Shown here: one piece after another, positions 29,685 to 43,700 of the stretch | Position numbering within the stretch: position 1 is the first letter of the stretch | Layout of the letters: every line of letters starts with the position of its first letter | DNA from: Piromyces finnis | Lineage: Eukaryota > Neocallimastigomycota > Neocallimastigomycetes > Neocallimastigales > Neocallimastigaceae | DNA: 64,000 nucleotides | Assembly (NCBI GenBank): GCA_002104945.1 | Contig: MCFH01000042.1 | Coordinates: 1-64,000, forward strand | Reading direction: 5' to 3' | Notes under the pieces: generated by a model | Seen by the model: the letters and a program-made list of their open reading frames with translations, nothing else | Database searches by the model: none | Told to the model about the DNA's origin: nothing | Made by a program: the position numbers and the translations under genes

Positions 29685-31723
29685 CTTGTTACTTTAATGT
29701 ATATAAAAAATAAGTATTATGGAATTTGTATTTATATTACTATATATATTTTGAAATTTTTAAAAATTTTTAGTTTTTTTTTTTTTTTATTCATATTATT
29801 AATTATTTTTTAAATTTTTTTTACAATAAATCAACTATTGCTATAAATTTAAATTTTATTAATAAATAATAATACTAAATTTTAAAGCAATCCATTTACC
29901 TTTATTTAATGATTTTTTTTATTAATTAAAAGAATTTATAAATTACTTTTTACAAATAAATTATTTAATTTTTATTGTTATTATTATTTATTTATTATTA
30001 AAAATTACTTTTAATACATTATTTTAAAACAAAAATAAATATGCATTTATATATATATATTATTATTATTATTTTGTTAATGAATTTCAATTAAATGTAA
30101 AAAGTTATATTTTATATAACAAAATCATTCTATAATTATACTCTTCTTATCTTTTATTTTATATAATAAAAAAAGAATAAAAGTTTAATTGAATCAAAAA
30201 TGAAAAAATTTAAATTTAATTAAATTTAATTAAGTATATTCAATTAAATCTTTTAAAAAAAACATAAAATTTAAATTTTCTGTTTACTTTGAAAAAAAAA
30301 AAGGTATATGATATTAATTCATATAATTATAATTATAATTATAATTATAAAAAGTACAGGATAAAATATATATATATATTTTATTCAAAACCAAATTTGA
30401 AAAAAGAAAAAGGATATAAATAATTATTAGAGCTTCAATATAAAAATATAATAAAGATTAAATATTAACACCAATTTCTATATATTATCTATTAATATCA
30501 TATATATAATTTTAATCATTTTACCATATATCTACAAATTTGTTATTTGTTATTTTTTATGTATAAATTAATGAAATCGTCATTTTAAAAAGAAAAAAAT
30601 AAGAAGAATTATTTTTATTTTAGTTTTTGTAATGATAATAGTACGCTTTGAATAAATAATAATGTTAAAATTTTAAATAACCAAAATTTAAAAAAAAAAA
30701 ACGGCAGTCATTTATAAAGTAAAAAAAAAAGTAAAAAAAAAAAAAAATTAATATTTAAAAAATTAATTATTAGAGTTAAATATATAAATAGTCAATAATA
30801 TATTAGATAGTCTACTATTAATATATGATAATTTTAATTAAATCAGTTAGATTTTATAATTAATTTTTTGGTCACTTTTCTTGGTAAAACCTTTTATTTT
30901 TATTCAAAAATTATAAGTGTAATTTACTTAATACTTAAAAAAAAAAAATTGATATTATACTAATGTGTTTTTTAATTATATAAGTAATTAAATAATAAAG
31001 CGAAATTATATTTTCACTATACTTTATAATGTTATACATTTTTGATTATAATATTGAAAATATTTGAAAATTTAATATATTAATTATTTTTTTGTAATAC
31101 ATAATATATTATATATTATTAATTTTGAATTTATGTAATAAATATTTAAACCAAAAAATAATTTTTTTTTTTTTTTTTTTTTTTGTTTATTATCATTTAA
31201 AAGTGTTATAAATAAATAAATAAAATATAAAAATAAAAAATAATATAAATAAAGAAGAAAAATATAAAAAAGATAACTATTGAAATTCTTATTTTAAATA
31301 AATATATTAAACAATAAGTTTTAATAAACATTGATTTTGATAGTTAACTTTTTATTTTTTTTTCGTTTTTTATTAATTTATATTCTTTATTTGTTTTATT
31401 TTTTTTAAGTAATTTTCATATTTAAATATAGTATAGTAGTAAAAACTAAATTATATTTTATATGAAAATATAATTAAAAAAGAACAACGAATAAAAATAG
31501 ATATAATTATTATAATAATCATTAATAAAATCAATCTAAAATTGCAATTAACAATTTAACAAAATAAAACAAAACACTTTGATAAATGAAATTTTAATAA
31601 TATTAAAATTAACAATATTAATTTTAGTATAAATTCTATATCTATTACTTTTTTATTCTTAAATAAACAAATTATTATATATATTACTATTATAATATAA
31701 AAATATATAAATAAATAAAAAAA
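29685..31723. other. Divergent intergenic region
   Basis: This 2.0 kb separates the ATAD2-like start (minus) from the dynein start (plus), so it should contain both promoters. It has a hexamer repeat of AATTAT near 30322-30350, a 23-nt T run at 31162-31184 and many A runs. No coding exon was recognised. Confidence 0.6.
30322..30350. repeat. (AATTAT)n hexamer repeat
   Basis: About five copies of a 6-nt unit lie in the divergent region between the ATAD2-like gene and the dynein gene. Each unit is self-complementary across its junction, so the tract could form a cruciform or hairpin. Confidence 0.8.
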
Positions 31724-34700
31724 ATGGAAGAAGAAACAGGATCTGAATATTCTTCTTCAGAACAATTACTTTCTGAAACTATATCTGTAAATGAATTTAA
31801 AAGTTATATTGTAAAATTAATCTCATTACTTTTAGAAGCATCTGATGATGATATTAATAAGTATGTAAATGATGAAAATTTTGATCCAAAGGAATTAGAA
31901 AGCTTTATTAAAGATAATGTTATACAAACATTATTTATTACTAAAGAAAAAATAGATGATAGTCAAGGTAAATTAAAATAATACTGTATTTCTTATAATA
32001 ATATACTAAGTATTATTAAATAATTAATCCTTTTTGTATTCTAATTAATATATTGTTTTTTTTTTATAAAATAATAAAACGGAACATCATAATTAATAAA
32101 AACATTATATATTAAATTATTATCGAAAATTAATTTATTTGAAATTTAAAATGTTATCACTTTCAATAAATAACTATTATTGAAAATTATAAAACAAAAA
32201 TTATTTTTTATTATAAAATCATACTCAAATTGATGAATCATTAATGGGATTATAATAACTAATCCGAATTTAATTTAAACCTTTATTAGAGGATCAATTT
32301 AAATATTACATGAGCTTTGAAATTAATTTCAGTCCTTTACAAACTGCCTCACTTGCTTTAATTAAGCGTCATCAAATTTTACAAAAAGACAAACCAATTC
32401 AAAGCCAATTACAAATAATAAATTTACCTGGTTTTCTTGATGGAGGTAATCCATATGAAACGCTCCATTCTTATATTCATAATGCAGTATCTCCATATTT
32501 TAATGCTTATGTTAGTTCAAAAAATGAAAATAACTCAAAGTCAACAGCTAATTTTGAAGATAAAGATATCAAAGCCGGTATTCCAATGACAAGAAAAAAG
32601 ATAGCTGAATTAGAATTATCTTTACTTCATTTACAACAAAATGTTGAAATTCCGGAAATTGTTCTTGAAATTAATCCAGTAATAACAAAAGCAATTGAAG
32701 ACTGTAAAAAGAGAGGTGAAGATCCAAAAATATCAGCTCTCAATTATATACCAAAAAGTTATCTTAATGATTCACCATTTTTAGATAAACTTCAAAAAGA
32801 AGTTCAAAACTGGGTTACTGATATTAGAAAAGTAGCTGATTTAGATAGAGATCCAGTTCAAGGAACAGCTAGCCAAGAAATTAATTTTTGGATTGGTATG
32901 GAAAACTCAATTACTTCTATTGAAAAACAACTTATAGATATTCCAGTATTACTTACATTAGATGTTTTAAAAAATGCAAAAAGATATCACACTACAATAT
33001 CATTTCATTCTGATACTGGTTTAATGGAAAAATCAGAAACAGTAAGAAAGTATGCTCAAGTTATGAAAGATTTTCCAATAAATGAGTTACTTTCTGCTTT
33101 AGATTTAGATAAGGTAAAAGAAGCATTAGAGAAGATTTTTAGCCATTTATTAAAAAAATTAAAAGTCACTCTTTACCCAACTCAACGTTCACTCCCATTA
33201 GTTGAAGCAATTTCACGGGATCTTAACAATCAATTAATGAAAATTTTAAGCAGTAAAAAATTAATGTATATGCCATTTGAAGAATTTGAAAATGTAACTA
33301 ATAATTGTGATATTGTTTTTAATACTTGGAAAGAAAATAGTAGGGAATTCACAAATATTGCTCGTGATACTGTTAGAAGAAGAAAAGAAAAGTTTATCTT
33401 AGTTAAAATAGATGCTGCTCATGAAAAATTGCAAGAAAGAATTAATTTTATCAAAGATTTCAGAATTAGACATGAACATCTTCAAAAAACCATAGAAAAA
33501 ATCATAAAAAGTGATAATGAAATAGCAGATGAAGATTCTGGTATTGATAGTTCTACTTATGATGATGTAAGTGAAGCGTACAGCTATTTCAAAAACATTG
33601 ATATTTTAGATGTATCACTTGAAGGTACAGAAGCTTGGAATAATACTGAAAATCTATATAATGAAAAAATTGAAAAAGTTGAAAATCAAATTATTGTTCG
33701 TTTACGTAGTCGTCTTGAAAAAGCAAGAAATGCAAATGAAATGTTTAGAGCTTTCTCAAAATTCAATGCTCTTTTCTTCAGTCAAAAAATTAGAAATGCT
33801 ATTTTGGAATATCAAACCCCATTGATTGATAGCACTAAAAATGATATTAAGAAACTTCACGAAAAATTTATTGCTAAATATCCACAATCTCAAGTTAGTG
33901 TTGTATGCCAAGCCCGTGATATTCCACCAATTGCTGGTAACATTTCATGGGCAAAACAAATTGATCACCAATTAGATATGTACATGAAGAGAGTTGAAGA
34001 TGTTTTAGGTAAAGGTTGGGAAAAGTATACTGAAGGTGAAAAATTAAAAAAAGAAAGTGATGCTTTCAAAATTAAATTAGATACTAGAACTATGTTTGAT
34101 GCATGGATTGCCAAAATGACAAGTGATCAAAATAATTTCTTAACTACTACTGGTAGAGTTTTTGTTGTTAAAAGTTATAATGATATTAATAGTGGTGATA
34201 AATTATTAGATACAAAGGCTACAAAAAAATACATCTTAGATATTAATTATGATCCTCAAACAATTACTTTCTATAAAGAAATTCGTCAATTAATTTGGTT
34301 AAAATTCAATGTTCCATATACCTTGATAAGATACTCAAAAGAAGCTAAACGTATTTATCCATATGCTGTTTCATTAAAAGAAACTGTTAAAATGTATTAT
34401 CATGCTAATCGCAAAGTTGATGAAAATCATGAAATTATTTCATTAATTGCTATATTTAAAAAAAAGGTTCAAAATGTAATTCTTAAAGGTGTAAATATTT
34501 GTTGGGAAAACTTTATTGATATTGATCAGACTCAAAGAGGATTTGAAAATACTAATAATAAGCAAATTAAGTTTGTTAAGGAATTTTATGATGTAGTTTC
34601 CATATATCAAGATAAGGTCGATGAAGCTATATTAATTAATGATGAAGTAAATCATATAATTGATGAAATGAAGACATGTGATTATGATAAAGAAGTCTTT

Positions 34701-37700
34701 TACAATAATTTAGATTCAATTCAAAAATATATTGATAAATTAAATTTAGAATCATATTCTAATTTAAACCAATGGGTATCCCAATTAGATGCTAGAATTG
34801 AAGCTGTTTTAATTCAACGTCTTGAATCTGCTATTAAATCATGGATTACTGCATTCCAAAATGAAAGTCCAGAACTTAATGAAATTGCTATTGCTAGAAA
34901 AAAGAGAAATAGATTATCATCTCCATCTACCTTAGCCATTGCTAAATCTGAAGCCGAAGATCTCGGAGTTGATGAAACTAAAAAGAACACTCCAGAATTT
35001 CCATTATTAATTCATGAACTTAAAATTAAGAATCAAGTTATGTATCTTGATCCACCAATTGAAAATGCTAGAGCTGATTGGTATTATCAATTCCAAGATT
35101 GGCTTTCTAGTATTTGCTCTTTAACACATATTCAAGGATCTAGATATGATATGAATATAGATGATAATGATATTGTTGAAGTAAGTACATACATTAATCT
35201 TTTAACAAAGCTCTCAAACAACTTATTAAATCAAGTTTACGAAGTTATTGAAAATCGTATTAAAACTGTTAATAAATATCTTTCTATATGGTTAAGATAT
35301 CAATCTTTATGGGATTTAGAACCAGATTATATTTATAATCAATTAAATGATGATCTTTCTTTATGGAAACAAATTGTATTAGAAATTAAAAAAGCTAGAT
35401 CAACATTTGATAATTCTGAAACAGAAAAGTCATTTGGTAATCTTGTTATAGATTATGCTCATGTTCAATCAAAGGTAAATGCTAAATATGATTCATGGCA
35501 ACGTGATATTCAAAATAAGTTTGGAAATAAATTACTTAATAGAATGAAAGAATTCTACAATAAGATTTCAAAATCTAGAAATGATTTAGAACAACATTCT
35601 GCTGAAACATCTTCTACTGCTGAAGCTGTTTCTTTCATTACATTTGTTCAAGACTTAAAGAAAAATATGCCAATTTGGGTTCAAGATATTGAATTATTTA
35701 AGAGTGGTCAAAAAATTCTTGAAAGACAAAGATACCAATTTCCAAATGATTGGTTGTATATTGATCAAATTGAAGGGGAATGGAGTGCTTTCAATGAAAT
35801 TTTAGTTCGTAAAAATAATACTATTCAAGAACAACTTGCTGGTTTACAACAAAAGATTGTCGCTGAAGATTCTTCTCTTGAACAAAAAATTAAAGAAACT
35901 ACTTCTGAATGGGAAAAAACTAAACCAATCCAAGGCGATATTAAACCAGATACAGCTGTTAATAAATTGAATATTTTCGAAGGCCGTATTGAAAGATTAA
36001 AGGAAAGTTACGATCAAATTACACGTGCAAAAGAAGCATTATCCCTTGAATATATTGTTGATGACCGCTTAACTCCATTAATTGAAGAATTACGTGACTT
36101 AAAGAGTGTATGGGTTGCTCTCTCTAAAATTTGGTCACAACTTGATGAAATTAAAGATACTTTATGGAATTCCGTCGTTCCAAGAAAGATCCGTCAATCA
36201 ATTGATCAATTAATTAATTCTACTAAGGAATTACCTACTCGCATGAGACAATATGCAGCATATGAATATCTTCAAGATACATTAAAGAGTTATCTTAAAG
36301 TTCATCAAATATTTACTGATTTAAAATCTGAAGCTATTCGTGAACGTCATTGGAAGCAACTTTTGAAGGAACTTCATTTTGATAATAAAGTAAGATTCTC
36401 TGAACTTACCGTTGGTAATGTATGGAGTTTTGATTTACATAGAAATGAATCTGTTATTCGTGGTGTTATTGAAATGGCACAAGGTGAAATGGCTTTAGAA
36501 GAATTCTTAAAACAAGTTAGAGAAACATGGACAAATTATGCACTTGAATTAATTAATTATCAAAATAAGTGTCGTCTTATTAAAGGTTTTCAAGATTTAT
36601 TTACTAAGTGTAGTGAAAATATAAATAGTTTAATTGCTATGAAGCATTCACCATACTTTAAGGTATTCGAAGAAGAAGCTTTATCATGGGAAGAAAAACT
36701 TAATCGTATTCATGTTTTATTCGATGTATGGATTGATGTTCAACGTCAATGGGTCTACCTTGAAGGTATTTTTACTAGTAGTGCTGATATTAAACAACTT
36801 TTACCAGTTGAAACTACAAGATTCCAAAATATAAATACTGAATTCATGGCTGTAATGAAAAAAGTTTATAAATCCCCATTTGTCTTAGATATTCTTGCTA
36901 TTCCAAATATTCAAAAGTCTTTAGAACGTTTAGCTGAACTTTTAAGCAAGATTCAAAAGGCACTTGGTGAATATCTTGAAAGAGAAAGATCTTCCTTCCC
37001 ACGTTTCTACTTTGTTGGTGATGAAGATTTATTAGAAATTATAGGTAATAGTAAGGATGTTGTTAGAATTCAAAAGCATTTCAAAAAAATGTTTGCTGGT
37101 ATTGCTAGTATCTTATTAAATGATGATGCATCAGAAATTTTAGGTATGGTTTCTAAAGAAGGTGAAATTGTAAACTTCAATACCCCAGTTTCTATTAAGA
37201 ATAATCCACGTATTAATGATTGGTTAACCTTATTAGAAAAGGAAATGAAATATTCTTTAGCATACTGGCTTTTAGAATCTGTTAAAACTATTAGAGATAT
37301 TTATTTCTCTGATAATATTGAACTTCAACAATTATTAGAATGGGTTGAAAAGTATCCAGCTCAATTAATTGTTCTTAGTATGCAAATTATTTGGACTCAG
37401 TCTGTCGAAAATGCTTTAGAAAATATTGAAAATAATTCAGATGTTGATTCATTACAAAATTCATTTAAATTAGTTGAGCAAACATTAAATATTTTAGCTG
37501 ATACTGTTTTAACTGATTTAACACCAATTACAAGAAAGAAATGTGAACATTTAATTACTGAATTAGTTCACCAAAGAGATGTAATTCGTCAATTAATTAA
37601 TCATAATGTCAAATCACCAAAGGACTTTGAATGGCTTTACCAAATGCGTTTCTACTACAATGAAAATGAAGAACCATTAATTCGTTTATGCATTCAAATG

Positions 37701-40700
37701 GCCAATGCTCGTTTTTACTATGGTTATGAATACCTTGGTGTTGCTGAACGTCTTGTCCAAACTCCTCTTACTGATAGATGTTATCTTACCCTTACTCAAG
37801 CTTTGGATAGCAGAATGGGTGGTAGTCCATTCGGTCCTGCTGGTACTGGTAAAACAGAATCTGTAAAGGCACTTGGTTTACAGCTTGGTAGATTTGTTCT
37901 TGTTTTCTGTTGTGATGAAAACTTTGATTTCCAAGCTATGGGCCGTATTTTCATTGGTTTATGTCAAGTTGGTGCTTGGGGTTGTTTCGATGAATTTAAC
38001 CGTCTTGCAGAAAGAATTCTTTCTGCTGTCTCTCAACAAATTCAATCTATTCAAATTGGTTTACGTACTGAAGAATCAATTGATATTGTTGGTAAAAATA
38101 TTAAGGTTAATTCAAATACAGGTATTTTCATTACTATGAATCCAGGTTATGCTGGTCGTTCCAACTTACCAGATAACTTGAAGAAATTATTTAGAAATAT
38201 TGCTATGACTCGCCCAGATCGTGAATTAATCGCTCAAGTTATGCTCTTCTCACAAGGTTTCCGTTCTGCCGAACTTTTATCCTCTAAGGTCGTTCCATTA
38301 TTCAATTTATGTTTTGAACAATTAAGTCCACAAAGTCATTACGATTTCGGTTTAAGATCATTAAAAAGTGTCTTAGTTAGTGCTGGTAACTTAAAACGTA
38401 CTAAGATTCAAAGTATTATTTCTAAGCAAGACTCAACACAAGAAGAAATTGAAGCCTTATCTGATTCTCGTATTGAACAAGAAATTTTAATTCAAAGTAT
38501 CAGAGAAACCATTGTTCCAAAGTTAGTAGTTGATGATATTCCATTATTAACTAACCTCCTTACTGATGTATTCCCAGGTATTGAATACTCTCCAATAAAC
38601 CTTGAAGCTCTTTGTGATGCAATTAAGGAAATATGTAAAGATAACCAATACGAATACAGTGATATGTGGGTCGAAAAAGTTATTCAATTATACCAAATCC
38701 AAAATATTCATCATGGTCTTATGATGGTAGGTCCTTCAGGAAGTGGTAAGACTTCTGCCTGGCAAGTTCTCTTAAAGGCCTTAGAAAAACTTGAAGGTGT
38801 TGAAGGTGTTTCTTATGTTATTAATCCAAAGGCTATTTCAAAAGACAGTTTATATGGTTTCCTTGATCAAACTACTCGTGAATGGACCGATGGTTTATTC
38901 ACCCATATTTTAAGAAAAATTATTGATAATGTTCGTGGGGAAAGTGAAAAGCGTCATTGGATTATTTTCGATGGTGATGTCGATCCAGAATGGGTTGAAA
39001 ACTTAAATAGTGTTCTTGATGATAACAAACTTTTAACTCTTCCAAATGGGGAAAGACTTAATCTTCCACGTAATGTAAGAATTATGTTCGAAGTTGATAG
39101 CTTAAAATATGCAACTCTTGCTACAGTTTCACGTTGTGGTATGATTTGGTTCAGTGAAGATGTCTTAAAATTACAAATGATCTTTAATAATTACTTAAAT
39201 ACTTTAAGAACTAAGGAATTAGATAAAAATGAAGAAGATGTATCTGTTCATGATCGTAACAATCCAAATTCAAGTTCTCAAACTATTCTTGATACACAAA
39301 AGAAATGTGCAGATATCTTGAAAAGTTCCTTCAAAGAAGATGGACTTGTTGAAAATTGTTTAAAATTCTCATATAAATTAGAACATATTATGGACTTTAC
39401 CAGAATTCGTGTCTTGAACACATTATTCTCACTTATCAATAGCATTATTGGAAATATTATTCAATATAATAATTTACATCCAGATTTCCCTCTTGATGCT
39501 GAACAACTTGAGAACTACATTAATAAAAAACTTTTAATTGCTATTATTTGGAGTTTTACTGGTGATGCTAAATTAGATGCTAGAGTTGAATTAAGTCAAT
39601 TTATTCAAACTTCTTGCACTATCGAATTACCAGAAATTTCATCATCCCTTTCCATTGCTGATTATGATGTAGATATCAAGAATGGTAGTTGGATTTCTCT
39701 TGATACTCGTGTTCCAACTATTGAAATAGAACCACATACTGTATCTACTGCAGATGTTGTTATTCCAACTATTGATACTGTTAAACATGAAGATGTTATC
39801 TACTCCTGGTTATCTGAACATAAACCATTAATTTTATGTGGTCCACCAGGTTCTGGTAAGACAATGACTTTATTTAGTGCTTTAAGAAAGCTTCCAGATA
39901 TGGAAGTTGTTGGTTTGAATTTCTCTAGTGCTACAACTCCAGAATTAATCTTGAAAACCTTTGAACAATATTGTGAATATCGTAAGACACCAAATGGTGT
40001 TGTCTTATGCCCAACAATGATTGGTCGTTGGTTAGTAATTTTCTGTGATGAAATTAATCTTCCAGCTGCTGATAAATATGGTACTCAACGTGTATTATCA
40101 TTCATTAGACAATTAATTGAATCTGGAGGTTTCTGGAGAACCACTGATCAAGCTTGGGTTAAATTAGAAAGAATTCAATTTGTTGGTGCTTGTAATCCAC
40201 CAACTGATCCAGGTCGTGTTTTAATGTCTCATAGATTCTTACGTCATGCCCCATTAGTTATGGTTAACTATCCTGGTGAATTATCTCTTAAGCAAATTTA
40301 TGGTACATTCTCCAGAGCTGCATTAAAGGTTGTTCCATCATTAAGAGGTTATGCTGAACCATTAACTAATGCTATGGTTGAATTCTTCTTAAAATCACAA
40401 CAAAGATTTACTCCTGATATTCAAGCTCATTATATATACAGTCCTCGTGAATTAACAAGATGGATTAGAGGTATATATGAAGCTATTAAGGCTTTTGATG
40501 ATTTAAGTATTGAAGGTTTGATTCGTATTTGGGCACATGAAGCCCTTCGTCTTTTCCAAGATCGTTTAGTTACTGATGAAGAAAAATTATGGACTGATAC
40601 TAATATTAATGAAGTTGCTATGAAACACTTCCCTAACTGTGATCATCAAAAAGCTTTGGAACGTCCAATTCTTTTCTCCAATTGGCTTTCTAAAAACTAT

Positions 40701-43700
40701 GTTTCTGTATCTCGCGATGAATTACGTGAATTTGTTAAAGCAAGACTCAAGGTCTTCTACGAAGAAGAACTTGATGTTCCATTGGTATTATTCAACGATG
40801 TTCTTGATCACGTCTTAAGAATTGATCGTGTCTTCCGTCAAATGCAAGGTCATATGCTTTTAATTGGTGTTAGTGGTAGTGGTAAAACGACTCTTTCTAG
40901 ATTTGTTGCATGGATGAATGGTCTCAGTGTCTTCCAAATTAAGGTGCATAATAAATATTCAGGTGAAGATTTCGATGAAGATTTAAGAACTGTTCTTCGT
41001 AGAGCTGGTTGTAAAGATGAAAAGATTTGTTTCATTATGGATGAATCAAATGTACTTGATTCTGGTTTCTTAGAACGTATGAATACTCTCTTAGCTAATG
41101 CTGAAGTTCCAGGTTTATTCGAAGGTGATGAATACGCTTCATTGATGACTCAATGTAAAGAAGGTTCTCAAAAAGAAGGTTTAATGCTTGATTCTGGAGA
41201 AGAATTATATAAATGGTTTACTGGAAAGGTTATGAAAAATCTCCACGTTATCTTCACTATGAACCCACCAGAAGAAGGTCTTGCCTCTCGTGCTGCTACC
41301 TCACCTGCCTTATTCAACCGTTGTGTTCTTGATTGGTTCGGTGATTGGTCAGACCAAGCCTTCTACCAAGTTGGTACTGAATTTACTAATATTCTTGATT
41401 TAGATCTTTCTTCATACTCACCACCAGCAGATTTCCCAATTGCCTATCAAAACCTTCCATTACCTCCAACTCACAGAAACGCTATTATCAATGCCTTCGT
41501 ATATGTTCATCAATCCTTATATTCAATGAATGCTAAGGTTAGTAAGAGACAAGGAAAAATTAATTATGTTACACCACGTCATTATCTTGATTTTATTAAT
41601 CACTACGTCCGTTTATATCAAGAAAAACGTGAAGATTTAGAAGATCAACAAAGACACTTAAATATTGGTTTAGATAGATTAAAGGATACTGTTGAAAAGG
41701 TAGAAGAATTAAGAAAGAGTTTAGCTTTACAAAAAACAGAATTAGAAACAAAAAATACTCTTGCTAATGAAAAATTACAAAAAATGGCTGCCGATCAACA
41801 AGAAGCTATGCAAAAACAAAAGGATTCTTTAGAAATTCAAGAAGAATTAAAGAAGAAGGAAAAGGAAATCGAAGAAAGACGTTCAATTGTTATGGCTGAT
41901 TTAGCTAAGGCCGAACCAGCTGTTATTGAAGCTCAAAAGAGTGTTAGTAATATTAAGAAGCAACAATTAACTGAAGTAAGAGCTATGGGTAATCCACCAG
42001 ATGCAGTAAAAATGGCTATGGAATCTGTTTGTACCTTATTAAACCATAAAATTAATGATTGGAAATCTGTTCAAAGTGTTATTAGAAGAGATGATTTCAT
42101 TTCTTCTATTGTTAATTTCGATACTAAAAAGTTAACTCCACAAATGCGTGACCATATTCGTAACAATTATTTATCTAATCCAAAGTATAACTTTGAAACT
42201 GTTAACAGAGCCAGTAAGGCTTGTGGTCCATTAGTTAAATGGGTCATTGCTCAAACTTCCTACTCTGACATTTTAGAAAGAGTAGGTCCATTAAGAAGAG
42301 AAGTTCAACAACTTGAAGAAACTGCTGAAACTACTAAAGTTAAAGCTGATGAGATCATTAAATTAATTGGAGAATTAGAAGTTAGTATTGATGCCCGTAA
42401 GAAAGAATATGCTGTTTTAATTAGTGAAATTGAAAAAATTAAGGCCGAAATGGAACGTAATGAAATTAAGGTTAACAGAAGTATTAAGTTAATTGAAAAT
42501 CTTTCATCCGAAAAAGAAAGATGGCAATCTTCTAGTGAAACCTTTGAAATTCAAATGAGTACCATTGTTGGTGATGTCTTATTATCATCTGCTTTCTTAG
42601 CTTATGCTGGTTACTTTGATCAACAATATCGTGAACAATTATTCAGCAAATGGAGTTCTCATTTAGATAGAGCAGGTATAAAATACAAAACTGATTTATC
42701 ATTACCAGAATACTTATCTACTGCAGATGATAGACTTGCTTGGCAAAGTAACGAATTACCAGTTGATGATTTATGTACTGAAAATGCCATTATGTTAAAG
42801 CGCTTTAATAGATATCCATTAATTGTTGACCCAAGTGGACAAGCCACACAATTCTTAATGAATGAATACAAAGATAGAAAAATTACTGTTACTAGTTTCT
42901 TAGATGATGCATTTATTAAGAACTTAGAAAGTGCACTTCGTTTCGGTAACCCATTATTAGTACAAGATGTTGAACATTTAGATCCAATTCTTAATGCTGT
43001 CTTAAATAAAGAATTAAGACGTGCTGGTGGTCGTGTATTAATTAGATTAGGTGGTCAAGATATTGACTTCTCACCATCCTTTACATTATTCTTATCCACT
43101 CGTGATCCATCAGTCAACTTCTCACCAGATATTTGTAGTCGTGTTACATTTGTCAACTTTACTATTACTCGTGCTAGTCTTCAAAGTCAATGTCTCCATC
43201 AAGTCTTAAAGGCTGAAAAACCAGAAATAGATAAGAAACGTAATGACTTATTAAAATTACAAGGTGAATTCCAACTCAAGCTTCGTCATTTAGAAAAGTC
43301 TTTATTAAAGGCTTTGAACGAATCGAAGGGTAACATTCTTGATGATGATAATGTTATTACAACTCTTGAAACCTTAAAGCAAGAAGCCGCTGAAATTACT
43401 AGAAAGGTTGAAGAAACTGATAATATTATGATGGAAGTTGAATCTGTCACAAATATGTATGCTCCATTAGCACAAAGTTGTAGTGCTATTTACTTCTCAA
43501 TGGAACAACTTAACCAATTACACCACTTTTACCAATTCTCACTCGATTTCTTCTTTGAAATCTTTGAATACGTACTTCATAATAATCCTCACTTAAAGGA
43601 TAAGACTGATTCCTTTGAAAGACTTAATATTTTATACAATGATCTCTTTGATGTTTCCTATGAAAGAACTTCACACGCTTTATTACATGAAGATCATATC